From the NCBI RefSeq assembly GCF_014805685.1, contig NC_060891.1:3449001-3513000 (forward strand): a DNA stretch of 64,000 nt, read 5' to 3'. The position numbers and the translations under genes were made by a program. The DNA is from Silurus meridionalis (Eukaryota > Chordata > Actinopteri > Siluriformes > Siluridae). Under the pieces are notes generated by a model. That model had not been told where the DNA came from and did not search any database. It saw only the letters and a list, made by a program, of their open reading frames with translations. This document shows positions 22,401 to 35,546 of this stretch, in pieces; position 1 is the first letter of the stretch; each line of letters opens with the position of its first letter.

Positions 22401-25400
22401 GAAGGTCAAGGGGTGGCTGTTGAAGCCAATGTGACCACACCACCTCAGCAGGGTCAGTTACAGTACACACACACACAAACACACACACACAACAAACATA
22501 TGAAAGGTTAATTATAAATGTGCAAACTGTCTACCATTAACTTGGCCAAAATGTTTGTGATGAATGGGGGTTATAAACATGGCCAGAACTGATTTTTTTC
22601 TTCCTCAGAGCAAGATGGTGTCCGCTGGGTTTTTGCATCCAGGATGAATTCGCTCAGGAAACAGCAGGATAAGGCGGACATGTTCACCGCAGCTGAGTGT
22701 CTCTCTGATACACTCATAAAGGAAAACATTACAGGTCCATTTCCTCTCACTGAAGCTATAATTTAGACATTTCATTAATTTTTTCCAGATTCATAGCCTA
22801 TAATATAAAAACTATGTTCAGCAACCTCAAACTCACTGAAATTTATTTAAGCATAATGTTATGTAATTTTGGCTTCTGTGAGGCTTGTAGTTAACTATAG
22901 GAGGGGGAAAAAACTGGCCTAATTATTAATTACAAACTGCAATACTGGTATAGACTATATGCTCAAAAGTATTGTGACATCCAACTTTTCCAGCCACATG
23001 TGGATCTTGCACCATCCAGGAGGCAAACAAACTGTATAACATGCCTCTGGATGTGGTATCATGAAATTTTCTTTTCGATTAAACTAGGAGTACTAGGAGT
23101 TACTGCACTAAGCAGCTGATCATCATACAATGTTAACACTATAGCATTGTCACTTTCTGTGTATTTTGCACTGCTTTATCACTACGCATTTTTGCACCAT
23201 CCATAACTCTGTTTATCATTGTACTACTGTATATTCCACCCACATTTATTCTGTATGTACTGTTTCATACCTATATTCATACTTGTACATATCATGATAT
23301 TATACTGCAAATTACTATATTTACCTTAATTAATACAACTGCATTACATTTACTCTCTACATGTACCTCGCACAATGTAATGTAATGTAATGTAATCTAA
23401 TCTAATCTAATGAAGATATGGTTGACATGGGTTGGGGAGTAATATCTTGTTTGTATAGTGTAATGAATTTGCTGGGGAAAAAAATAATATTATGTATTTT
23501 TGTATTATTTTGTTTCGGGCAGGAGTGGCTGAATATCACATGACCAACCATGTCTACTTCTCGGAGGGGACTCGTATTTGGGAAAAGAGTGCAGGGAATC
23601 TAACGGATCATTCCGACCTAAGACTCGTTCTCTCAGGCCATGCAAAAATCACAGCTCTGACTGTGGACTGGCTCTACAGAAAACTCTACTATGTCTCTGA
23701 TCACAAGGTGTGTCTCTGTATTTACTGTATGTTTTTTTTGGTCCACGTATACCATATAACGGTTAATGATGGTTCAATTTGCTTGTTTTAATCTCCGCTT
23801 TAATTAAAACACAGGTCCGCTGTTGTAAACTGGAGGACTGCTCCCATGGCATGGACTTTAACCTCAATTTAGAGAGTGTCCCTCGAAGAATCATTGCCGA
23901 TCCATACAATGGGTTAATATCATCATCATCATCAATTCTAGTTCAAATCCACGAGTAAAAATGGATAAGTTGATTGAAATTCTAAATAAATGCAACAATT
24001 ATAACATATATAATATTTATAGGGTCCGTGTACATTGCGTTCATAAATTTTTTGTTTTGATATAATAAGTACAGTTTGTCTAACAATATAAGTTGAAAAT
24101 GCCATAATATGTAAACGACTTATTTATAGTTTCTTGCCATCTTTTTGGGGGAATTTGAGTTAATGGGTTGAATAGTTCTCCTGATCAATTCGGGTGTAAA
24201 ATAACCGATCAACCATCAGCGCGTGATCCGAACAGCCCCACCCTGCCCCGCCCAATTTTTGTGCAATACATTTTCATTTTCATTTCGCAACTTACTGTAC
24301 TTTCTACTTAAAACTGTAATTTATTTTACCTAATTTCATTTTGCACCAAACTATGCACATATGGTAATTAAAAATGTTAATTTAAATACAGAAATACATT
24401 GCCATTTATTTTATATTGAACTGCATATTTGCATATTTAATTTAAAATTGAACGTTTCTACCTTTACCCTTTCATAATTTGGATCATTTTATTTATCATT
24501 TGGGAAAAATGACTCCAGAGTGGACATTTCTTCCTAATAAAAGATCACCAATGACATTTACTTCCAATTCAGGATTGGACATTACATTGGAAATATTTGG
24601 TATTGTGAGATTTGGATTGCTATGCTTTGTATAATTAAACGAATATAAAAAAAAAAACTACTGTAATTTCCGGACTATTAAGCGCCCCAAATATAAGCCG
24701 CACCCACTGAATTTTACAAAGATTTTTATTTTTAACATAAATAAGCGTACCTGTGTATAAGTGTCTACACTGAAACTAATGAACTTTACACAGGCTTTAA
24801 AAAAAGACAGTGTCTGTCACACGGTGTAACGGGTGAAATATGTTGTGGCTCCTTTAGAAGCAGAGCGGCATTTTGGGAATTGCCTGCCGCCTAATTTTTT
24901 CGCTATTTCTGCATGTGTGCAAGACCGAGGAATATGTCCTTATTATTTTCTGATGCTCATTTCTAAGTTTCTTTGACTAACCCGTAACGCTGTTGCCAAG
25001 AATAATAAAAAAGCATATAAAAGCAAATAATAAAAAATAGCTTATATGATTTCTGTTGCAACTGGAGTTAGCGAGCTCTCCCTTCACCCAGACTCAACAT
25101 GTTACAACAGCTTGTATCTAAACAGTAGCCTACCAAGAAAATCATTGTTCACTGTCTTCCTCCTTCCTTTCACAACTATTTCTCTCGAGAGTTTATCTTT
25201 TGGCATCGTCGTGCGTTTAAAAATCACCATCGGTGATCGGGAGATGCGGTGTTGAGGTGCGTTTTTTCGTTTCTGTTCGGAAAATTTCATTGGTCTAATG
25301 TTATGGGGTTCAGTTTTTTGGCTTGAAGTTTGTGAAACCGGGAAAAACCCAGGAAAAATCCATAAATTAGCCGATTCGTTGTTTAAGCCGCGGGGTTCAA

Positions 25401-27130
25401 AAGTGGGAAAAAAAAGCGGCTTATAGTCCGAAAAATACGGTAATTAATAAATAATTTACTTTTTTGTGTGTATAAAACCATAAAAAAACATTTTCTCCTT
25501 TTTTTTGCTTTCAATAATATTGAATTAAAGAAGGCGTTGTAATTGACGTTTTGTTTTTTAATTGCGAATCAGAAAAAACGAACTGAACAAACGCAACGTA
25601 CACAGACCCAAGAAAATTTGGTCTATTGTAAATATTTACCTTTCGAGATTTTTATAAAGCAAAAAAGAAAAACAAGTGACTGCAACATACATAAAACATC
25701 ATGGCTGTATGTCAATATGGATAAGAAGAACACTGCAGAGATTCTTCTAGACATTTTTTTTTCCTCTTGTCTTGTCAGATGGCTGTTCCTTCTTCTGCAT
25801 GACGGAATACATCGCATTCCTCTTCCCGAATTTTTGGACCACGCATCAAACCTCACGCTTGTACTAAAAACAGACTCTGTGCATGACTTTGTGGTCAGTT
25901 TTTCCAATAGGAGACTGATTTTCTATGACAAAAACAATCGCACACTGTCCGCTGTATCTATGGACGGCTTGCTGCCCATTCCGCTGTACTCCCACATCAA
26001 GCAAGATGTTCAGAGTGTAGCATATGAAAACGATCTACTCGTGTTGACAGACGGACACGCCGTGTACAAACAGAGCGGAAATGGCCAGGTGGGCCTTTTT
26101 ACAGAGTTCTCTATGGACTGTGATATCTTCCAGTCAAACTATGGAGGATTTGGAAACGTTCGCTTTCTCGGCCCGTCTTCTCAGCCGTGTCCGGTTCCTA
26201 GGCAGCCAAGGGACCTTCAGGTAGGGACAAGTTACATAGGAAGCGATTTTCCTTGTTAAGAAAAAGTCGTCAATTGGGGGAGGGGCGTTTTATTCCTTTT
26301 ATACCACAGCAGTTTTGCAAAGGTTGGTTACATCATAAGTTTTGCCTATTTATTGTTATTTATAGCTAATGTTTCATTCCTAGCTGCAGTCATTCCCTCT
26401 TTTGCTTTCACCTTCTCAATATAGCAAAGGAAAATAGATTTGTTCTCTTCATGTTGACTATGAATTAGCATTTGTCCACCAGCAATTAGACATTTAACCA
26501 CATTTAAATCCACGAGGTTTGTGCCAAAATCAGCCATTCCAATGGCCCATGATGATGTGGTGGTTATATAAAGTACTTCTTTGCTAACTTTCGACCAACA
26601 CTGGACCGACTTTGGACCAATGAAGGGCCAAAATAGCTACCCAAAAACTGACAATCGCTACTTCGATGCGATTTTGTCCTCGGTATCTTCTCACAGGAAA
26701 ACTTTAATACTGACAATTTTTCGTGGTTAATTGTTTTTATTTGTACTTTGTTATTATGAGAGCTGCAACAGCTGCTGTTATAGAAAATGAATACCTTCTT
26801 AGCGATTAGAATTGAGAAGTAGATGGCATATGGCAGGAAAACTATTGTTAGGTGTAATTGTACTTCATGGATATCTACAATATTTTGTTTTATTTATATG
26901 CTATGTTTAAAAATTTTTATTTTTTTGTCTGCTCCATTACTAAACACTGTGGTTTATTTTTATCTAGTATCAATAACTAGTATCAATTATTGACAGATTA
27001 TTTTGATAACACTTTTGCCACATTGCTCATTATTGTACACAGGTTTTGTTTGGATCTGATAAAGCCACTCTACGTTGGAACAAACCAAAAATTCAGAACG
27101 GATCCAGTGAGTAAAGCAATCGTAACATTA

Positions 27131-27181
<51 letters not shown>

Positions 27182-29127
27182 TACTACTACTACTTCAATT
27201 GCCATCATCAACTGAATATTTTGCCATAAAACTTTGAGTTATTCCTATAATATCATAGCACTTGAATAGCAAGAATGTATATATATATCTATTCATTCTA
27301 AAATGACCCATTTTACTCTGTATGTGTTTATTGTTTGCTCCCATTCAGGTTCTTCGGCTTGGCAAAACTGGACGTACTCAGTGAAGTGTTTCCTGAATGG
27401 ATTAGTAATTAGTGAAGTGAGTCAGATCGCCGCCACATACACAACAGTGCGAGATCTCCAGAGCGTTCAACAATACGTGGTGAGTGTGTGGGCTGTTTCT
27501 CCTGGAGGAAGTTCACACACAGTGATGTTTCAGGGCACAACTCTCCAACCAGGTACAGAAATAATATGCTGAAAAAAATATTTTGAAACAATTTAAGTAA
27601 TGTAACAGCATTTTCAGTATTTTTATACAGTATAGTTGTGATTAATAATTAAGTAAATTTGAGGTCCTCATTTTGTAGAACTGGCAGAGACATGTACCAC
27701 AACTCCATCCCAGTGCCTGATTGGCCACGCCCCGTTTACTCAGACTGTAATGCACAGAGGCCACGCCTCCTCCAATGGGGCTGATACATTAATAGTGACT
27801 TATTATTCTGTGTTTAACTATAAATCATTTATCTTTTCTGCACCCAGATGAAGATCCACCATACATTGCTGGTGCCACTGCTGACAAAGGAATCTGGAGA
27901 CAACAACTAGATAGTTTTGACTTCCTCGCAATGCTGACCTCTAGTGTCACAAACGTGAAAGGTAATTGTTTGATTCTGTATTTTTCATAAAAAAAACACG
28001 TACCAGCAGTATCCTTGTAGTCGACCACTGGTTGCCATTTCAGACTGCAGAAAAAAGGCAATTTCCTCATTGTCTGTCTGATTTTTGATTCTGAATAAAT
28101 GGTTTCCTACAGACAAAGAATTTCCTTATTGCTAAATCCTAACGTAAAATAGGAATTAACCAAATCCTCCACATCTATTTTATGCAAAACAGTGAAACGT
28201 TTCTCGAAATATTACCACTTTGTTATCGTATTGCTGCTTTATTCTTAAAATATTTTAACTAAATTCTCGTAATTTAGAACTTTTTTTCCGTATTGTCATT
28301 TAGACATTATTCTTGTAATCTTAGATTTTTTTTTAACTAATTTTAAAAATGGCACTAAATGCCATAATACAGAAGAGAGAGAAAGAGAAGATATCTATAA
28401 TTTTTGTTAATATCATGTACAGTATAGGCTGATTGCATCCAACATTTTCAGATTGACATATTTTCTCAACATGCTCCATTTTCATACAACGTGTTTAATT
28501 TCTTTGTTTCTGTTTTTATTAAAATACAGATCATAAAACAAATATATTTTACGCCTCATAATCGATTATTTGTTTCGTTTCGATGCCCAACAGACATGGA
28601 CTGGTATAACAACACGATCTTCTGGACGAACAGTTCAGGCCACATTGGCTGGATAGATGCAGGTGATCACTCTACTGCTTCTGGGCTGTTTTTAGCGCCT
28701 CAGAGTGGAAATCTGGACGCTCATGCCATAGCATTTGACTGGCTGGGACGATGTTTGTACTGGAGCTGCAACACGAATATGGTGCGTAATGTATAAAGCT
28801 CCATTGGGTCCAGTTTAAAGAAGCAAACAGTGGATCCCAAACAGGGAAAAATAAACAAGTTCAATTGGTTTTGCTGATTCTTTTTTCTGACTGATTCCTT
28901 CTTACACTTATCCGTTATCTTTTCTCCATCAGATATGCCGAGGACGTTTATCCGGGTCGGAGGTGGAGATCGTTCTTGACGCAAACCGAAAGATCAGAAG
29001 CATACTTATAGATTCAGTGAACGCTGCGATTTACTGGAGCACCGATACCACTCTAGAAGTTTGCAGGTTCGATGGTGAGAGACGCCGCTTGATCGAAAAG
29101 CTGGACATCTTTTCAGGGAGGAAAGTA

Positions 29128-29173
<46 letters not shown>

Positions 29174-31263
29174 TTTCACCTGCTGTACTTTCCTTAACGT
29201 TTCCACACACTAGCCTGGAGCAAAATTTGTCATTTCTGATTCCAGATTGCAGGTATCACTGCAAACTGGAGAGAACGCAGGCTGTACTGGCTCATCCAGG
29301 ATGGATCCTTCTTACATCTATACAGCATGCACACCAGCAGCGAGATGTAAACACAACCATACACACACATCAGTGACCAAACATAAACGTATTAATACAA
29401 TGTGATCCTGATGTGTAAAGATAAAAAAGACACATTTTCACAACCTTCTCTAAGGCTGCCAATGTTAGTGGCACTGTACTTTTTTAGCATTTTTAATAAT
29501 CAAGAATGAACATTTCTTGCAAGATTTTGGACATTCATAAATGAGAATTTACCACCATTTATAGGTTTTGTTTGTTTGTTTGTTTGGTTGGTTGGTTGGT
29601 TGGTTGGTTGGTTGGTTTTTCCACCCAGGGTGCACCATGTTCTCAAATGGAGCTCATCTATAGTATCGAATCAGCAGGTAGCCTTCTACAGCGGACGGCT
29701 TGTATGGCTGGACGAAGCCGGCAAACTCAGAATTCAGGAACTGAACCAAACGTCAAGTGTTGTTATGTCACCGAATAACACACTGACAACTTTTGCTGTC
29801 CTGCAGAAATTTAAAACCTCTTCCAGGTGGGTGATGATCAACTGGGCTCTGTTTTCAAACACTGTGTGTTTTTCCATCAGATAAATTACACTATATGGGC
29901 AAAATAATTGTGACACCTATCGCTTAAAACCAAATGCAGATCTTCCCCAATCTGTTACCATAAAGTTGGAGGTACACATTTGATAGGATGCCTTTGACGT
30001 GAACTACGAGAACCAAACCTGTTCCAGCGTGACAGTTCCTCTGCGCACAAATACAGCTCCATTAACATTGGGTTTGAAGTGGAAGATCTCCTGCTATAGA
30101 ACTCTGACCTCAACCCTATTATACACCTTTGGGATGAACTGGAACACTGACTGCACCCCAGGCCTCCTCACCTCACCTACATCAGTACCTGACTTTACTA
30201 ACACCCTTGTGGTTAAATAAGCACAAATCTCCACAAGGACACTCCAAAATCTAGTGAAACATCTTCCCAGAAGAGTGGAGGTTATTATACTAGTAAATGA
30301 GGACTAAATGTAAAAAGGGTCCACATATAGTGCATGCCTTTCTTTTACTGTTTCTGTTTGTTATATGATAAAAAGGTCATACAAAAAACAATGTATTTTA
30401 TTTGTTTCAGATGGTTTTGTCTCCGCCCCAGTCGTAATTCCTCCTGCTGTCCCCAAATCATCTATTCGGCTCAAATCCAACGAAACCGTGGTAACGATCA
30501 TCTGGGATCCGAGCAGCACTGAATTCGGGACTGTGTTCTACTGTTTAGAGATAAATGTCCCTAATATTCCAAAAGAAATGGTGATTTAGACCTTAATACT
30601 TTTTTATAAACACCCCCTCCCACCACACACACACACACACATTTTGTAGCATATTTCTAATGTTTAATACATTTTTTCTACAGATTCGTTCAGGGAGCAT
30701 TTACTGTCCATCATCGTCCAACAGCGTCTCCGAACCTTCAAAGCAAATAAGCAGACTCAAGCAGAACAGCAGAATTAATATCACAATAACTCCATATACA
30801 TATTGGGGCAGAGGCGAGTCAACGGTTCAGACTCTCATCATGTCCGGTGAAGGCAAGATATTTAAAAATATACTATTTTACATTTTAAGGTGTCTAAATA
30901 ATATACACTATAAGGACAAAGGTTTGTGGACACTTGACCATAAGATTGGCCCCATTCCACATTTAGACCCCATTGTTGTTCCACTACATGTTCTTGGAAA
31001 GATTTGTCATTAATTTACCCACAAGGGTGATATAAATATTAGATACTGATAAAGGTGAGATGAGGAGGCCTGGGTTGCATTCAGCTTTTCTGTTCATTCC
31101 TCTATAGCAGGACATTCAAGATCTTCCACTTCATCAATTGTTAGCCGCCAACATTGTGGTAACATTTTGGGGAAGAACCATATGTGACTGGAAAAGTCAG
31201 GGGTCCCAATACTTTTGTCTATAGAGTGTGTAGTTTTATGTATATTCATATTATAATAGTATT

Positions 31264-31322
<59 letters not shown>

Positions 31323-31527
31323 CATGACCAGTACAGATAATAGAAAAAAAATCATTTAGTAAAAGAAGATAAAAAGTATTATATTTTAAGTTGAATGCTA
31401 GAAAATTGGAGGTCTGTCAGAGAGTGTGAGTGATGAGACACTCAGTCCTTGTAACTCTTCTGACTGTTAAGATCACTGACACTGGAGACTCCTTTCATAA
31501 AAGTCAAAGTGCCTTAGTCAGTCTCTC

Positions 31528-31616
<89 letters not shown>

Positions 31617-34600
31617 ATCTCTCTCATCTCTCCACAGGCTCTGCTTCACAAACCAACAATGAACTCACGCTAAGTGTCGTGATCAGCCTTCTTGCAGTCG
31701 TCATCATTATCACTTTTGGAGCGATCAGTGAGTTATATTTGTGACATACTTATTTTTCTTGGATAATAATTTGTTGTGCAGAATGTCTAAAAAGCAGTGA
31801 ATGAAAAAATCTACATCATCGTGGTTGTGTTTCATTTTGAAGTTTGCTTTAGAAGGCGAAGGAAAAATGGGCCAGAGGTGGATATAGAGAACGACTTGAT
31901 GGGTTTAGGGAGCGCCTGCTACGCGGTCAGGTACTGTAACTCCTGGTGCTGTTTTCTGTCAAATTCAACTTACGCATGTATTACAATCAAATAAAAATCC
32001 GACATTTATTAAATTCAGGTCATCAGGAAATGTTTATCATAGTTGTTTTATTCTGAATGCAAGAGGAACTAAATGTTATTATGGTTCTAGTTGTTTATAA
32101 GCAGAGCTTTCATTTAAAACACTGATTCATCTGACCACAAACTACCTGTGGGTTCATCAAACGAACTCATACCTGATCATCCAGCCAATCACTATGCAGG
32201 AAGGCTATAATATGAATGGAATGAAACACCTCAGGACACAATGGGAATTCCTTTTTGTGCCTATCATTTGACCTCCTCTTTATGTTTTAATCTGTTTTCA
32301 GTGCACTGCCCATTCATAAAGAAATCGAGTCTCTTCCTGAATTTTCTCCAGAGAGTCTGAAACTGCACAGGCTGTTGGGCAGCGGAGCTTTCGGAGAGGT
32401 TTATGAAGGAGTTATCCTCTCAGAACACAACACCAGTGGGACGGCTGAGACGAGAGTGGCTGTCAAGGTTCAATTTTGAATAAAGTTAGAAAAAATTGTT
32501 TCATGTGCACTGGTTATTTTTTAGTAACAGCCATTAAAATGACGTCCTAATGACCACATTGTTGTGAGTTCAAATCTCAGGACAGCCTTTTATCCTTCAA
32601 CTGTTACTTCCTCTCAAATAATGAGCAAATGTTTATTCACAAACGACATCACATGGCCTTTCTAGAAAATGAAACATTATTTTATGATTATTAAACGTGC
32701 TTCTGATAATAATGGATGTGTTAATAGACTTAAAAAATTATATATATTTTTTTACAGACACTGCAGAAAGGAGCTAATCATCATGAGAAAATAGATTTTT
32801 TAAAAGAGGCCCGTTTGATGAGGTAAGTGGATAAAATGATCTGGAAATTTGTGCAGTTTTTGTATTTCAGCAAACATATTTCAACTTGTGTGTAATCATG
32901 TGTAAATGCAAATGCATGTTAAATGCATATAACGATTCAAAATGTGTTAATGGAACATCTTTTAGTGCAATGGTTTTCCTGACAGTTATGCATTCTCACC
33001 CAAAACTTGAATAAAAATACAAAATTTGACAATAAAATCCAAATTACAACTACAAATGCAAGACAAATACACCCGGGGAAATGAGACACAGGTGGCGGCA
33101 ATGACACAATTAAAAGACAGCAGCACAAACACCTATGGAGCAATGGGACTAAAACAAAACATTCCAGCTAAAAGTAAAGCAAACAGTAATTCTTTATACC
33201 ACCTTCTGAATAAAATGTACCTGAGATGATTGTGTTTTTTCACTGTAATACTCAAAAGGGTTAAGTGTTTATTACTATGAATAAAACCTCATTAAACACC
33301 CTTAGTGTGCACGGTATGTATCTTCTAGGTGAAACATTTTGATGTTTGTGTGTCCAGCCAATTTAACCACCCGAATATCCTGTGTCTGCTGGGAGTCTGT
33401 GTTCTGAACGAACCTTATTGTCTGATCCTGGAGCTGATGGAGGGAGGAGATCTGCGTTCTTACCTGAGAGGAGCTCGTTCCACGTCTGTGAGTACAAGAC
33501 GCGACTGTATTGTTCTTAAAACACTTTACACACTATATAAACCTGGAAATGTTCCACAAAAACGCTCTACTATTCACATTTTTGATATCTTATGTGGACT
33601 TTTTTGCACAACACTCCATTGTGACTTTAGCTAGCAATCGGAGTGCATTAACAGTGTTATATTAGTCAAATAAATCGCATTCTCTCGACATATCTGAGGA
33701 AAAACTTATTTCGAATAGTTTTATCCTATTTGCATGGTCGCTGTAACTTCACATTGTCTGTTTAAGAAGAAATTTGATTCGAACCTTGATGTCAAAAGCG
33801 ATTAGCGGTTAACATGTGAAATGACGGGTTTAAGTTTTCTGGTGGATGTAACATTTGTTAAACTATTTACTCGTAGATATTTCTCAGCCTGTGGTGCAAT
33901 GTGGTGGGAAATCTGTTAGACATGTTAAGAGTTCGATTGTAGTTCACGTGTTGGAACGTGCTTGATGTGTAGCACTGATGATGCACTGGATCGTTGCAGA
34001 AAACGGAGCAACTTTTGACCAGAACTGACCTTCTGGATATTAGTGTAGATGTTGCTAAAGGATGTGCATATTTGGAGAGGCTCCGTTTTGTTCACAGGTA
34101 TGGATAAAGATTATTATTATTATTATTTATTATTGTATTATTGTATATATTGTATTTTATAAATTAATTCGCACACAGAGACCTCGCTGCCAGAAACTGC
34201 CTCGTTTCAGTACAATCCTATACAGATCCTAATCGGGTGGTTAAGATCGGAGACTTTGGATTGGCGAGAGATGTTTATAAGAACGATTACTACAGGAAAA
34301 AGGGGGAGGGCTTATTCCCTGTTCGCTGGATGCCACCAGAAAGCCTGAATGATGGAATTTTTACCAAGTATTCAGATGTATGGTGAGTCCTGATAGATTT
34401 TTTTATAACTCATCGTTCATGGAATTACAAGCAATATTTCATTGTTTCCGTCATGTGTATTTGGTGTATTAGGGCGTTTGGAGTGCTTCTGTGGGAAACT
34501 GTGACTTTAGGAAAGCAGCCGTATCCGGCATTTTCAAACCAGGAGGTTCTTCGTCTTGTTAATGCAGGAGGACGACTGCCAGCACCCGCTGCCTGTTCCC

Positions 34601-35546
34601 AAACCCTGTACGAGTCGTGCGTTCTGGTATTAAAATAATTCTGTTGAGAAAATTGCTCATGTATGTTAAGTACCGACTGTGTTATTATTCGAATTTACTG
34701 ACTGATGTGATGCCTGAAGCTGCTTATTTTCAGCATGTCCCAAAGTGTTTTATTCCTCTTATACCTTATGCCAACACTTTCAAGTTTCATACTTTTAATC
34801 CGCATGTAATTATACTTATTGTTGTACATTAAATTATAGCAGTAATAAATGTCCTGTCCCTTTCCACCTTCTTTATAACCTCTTAAAAATGTATTACAAT
34901 CTTAAAAATAATTAGGAACTAAATCTTTATCATGTTACTGAAAACTACAACACATTCCTGGATCAGCTTTAACCTTAGAGCATGAAAAAGCGCTGACAAT
35001 GGAGACTCCTTACAATCTTTCATTAAGAATAAAATGAAACGTTTCAAATATTTCGAAAATCCATTTTACATAGTACAGCTGTTCTAATAATGTAATTTCC
35101 CACCTGCCTGCCTCATTATCTGTGCCCGTCTCTGTCTCTTCACCTACAGATATAACGTGATGCTGTCCTGTTGGAGGACAGAGCCCTTCCAGAGACCCAG
35201 CTTCCGCTCCCTTCAGTGCACTTTAGAGAGGTTAAGAGAGACTGAAACCGAAACAATCAGCAACGATGGCAAATCTGGCCATGTGAATCCTGCATTCCAA
35301 AAAGAACACGGTAAGATTTCAGAGCTTTTATCTCATGCATTGTATCAGGACCCTGAAGACATTTGTAATTGTGCTTTCGCAGAGGAAGAGATTTTTTCCC
35401 AAGGTGTGGACACGGATGAGGGTCTGGGGTCAGGACTTACTCATGTTCTCAGCAACGAAGGCCTGAACTACCTGATATACCGAGCCGATGACTCTGAGGA
35501 CACAAACAGGAGGACTGATTCTTCATCATTTACAGAAAATAGATGA
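19259..35546 (+). CDS. ros1: ROS1 receptor tyrosine kinase, shortened ectodomain (5' end missing)
   Basis: Exons: 19259-19286 (weak), 19756-19792, 20047-20180, 21095-21230, 21366-21570, 22376-22452, 22609-22734, 23523-23707, 23815-23912, 25779-26220, 27043-27106, 27349-27552, 27848-27961, 28594-28781, 28933-29124, 29246-29346, 29629-29826, 30411-30580, 30684-30846, 31638-31727, 31843-31930, 32302-32467, 32758-32822, 33358-33487, 34000-34097, 34179-34382, 34473-34607, 35150-35546. About 1,400 codons against 2,347 in human. Order: FN3-FN3, propeller ([15 protein letters not shown]), FN3 ([11 protein letters not shown]), propeller ([11 protein letters not shown]), FN3 (YTYWGRGES), transmembrane segment ([17 protein letters not shown]) plus RRRRK, kinase. 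The kinase is intact: [27 protein letters not shown], and activation loop [11 protein letters not shown]. It acts as a plasma-membrane kinase. The third propeller and about five FN3 domains known in mammals are absent. The signal-peptide exon was not found. Phases agree everywhere except between 29826 and 30411. Confidence 0.92.
19343..19488. repeat. (GGAT)n-(AGAT)n microsatellite
   Basis: About 15 GGAT units followed by about 21 AGAT units, between the first two proposed ROS1 exons. Confidence 0.95.
19896..20040 (+). mobile_element. MITE-like repeat, partial copy 4, abutting a ROS1 exon
   Basis: Starts 'acactatctactatatggac aaaagtattggg' and runs through 'tgtggttcttcgtcaaactg' to 'gcattaaaac', then breaks off a few bases before the acceptor of the ROS1 exon at 20,047. 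Confidence 0.6.
22952..23090 (+). mobile_element. MITE-like repeat, partial copy 5
   Basis: Contains 'gactatatgctcaaaagtat', 'ccacatgtggatcttgcacc' and 'tggatgtggtatcatgaaat', diverged forms of the same family, in a ROS1 intron. Confidence 0.5.
23095..23412 (+). mobile_element. Probable 3' end of a retroelement with pentanucleotide tail
   Basis: A non-coding stretch (ttttgcactgctttatcac ... gtacctcgcacaa) ends in tandem pentamers (TAATG)n then (TAATC)n at 23,375-23,412, the form of a LINE/SINE 3' tail. No coding part is left. Confidence 0.4.
24657..25442. mobile_element. Non-autonomous DNA transposon with 'cggactataagcc' ends
   Basis: The left end has 'tgtaatttccggactatta' and 'ataagccgcaccc'. 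The right end, read in reverse, has 'taccgtatttttcggactat aagccgc'. These are inverted terminal repeats around about 740 bp without a transposase ORF. This type of end is common in fish genomes. It lies in the ROS1 intron between 23,912 and 25,779. Confidence 0.65.
27132..27195. repeat. (TTA)n-(CTA)n microsatellite
   Basis: About 17 TTA units followed by a few CTA units, 25 bp after a ROS1 exon. Confidence 0.95.
29131..29170. repeat. (GT)n microsatellite
   Basis: About 19 GT units a few bases after the donor of the ROS1 exon ending at 29,124. Confidence 0.9.
29584..29617. repeat. (GGTT)n microsatellite
   Basis: About 8 GGTT units ending 11 bp before the acceptor of the ROS1 exon at 29,629, so it occupies part of the usual pyrimidine-tract region. 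Confidence 0.9.
29888..30330 (+). mobile_element. MITE-like repeat, near full-length copy 6
   Basis: Left end 'acactatatgggcaaaataa', right end 'gggtccacatatagtgca', imperfect inverted ends about 440 bp apart. It includes the family core 'catcttcccagaagagtgga' in the orientation opposite to copy 2's core. It lies in the ROS1 intron with the phase mismatch. Confidence 0.6.
30902..31232 (+). mobile_element. MITE-like repeat, copy 7
   Basis: Left end 'tacactataaggacaaaggt' and right end 'acttttgtctatagagtgtg' are inverted relatives. It sits in the intron that replaces the missing ROS1 ectodomain exons. Confidence 0.6.
31268..31318. repeat. (AT)n microsatellite
   Basis: About 25 AT units in the same ROS1 intron as copy 7. 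Confidence 0.95.
31520..31626. repeat. (CT)n microsatellite in ROS1 acceptor region
   Basis: About 50 CT units ending about 11 bp before the acceptor of the transmembrane exon (31,638). It would act as an extended pyrimidine tract. Confidence 0.95.

Noticed and set aside
25543..25778. Open reading frame continuing upstream of the ROS1 exon at 25,779
   Set aside because: The acceptor cttgtcag at 25,778 and ROS1 homology start at [10 protein letters not shown]; the upstream part is AT-rich intron.
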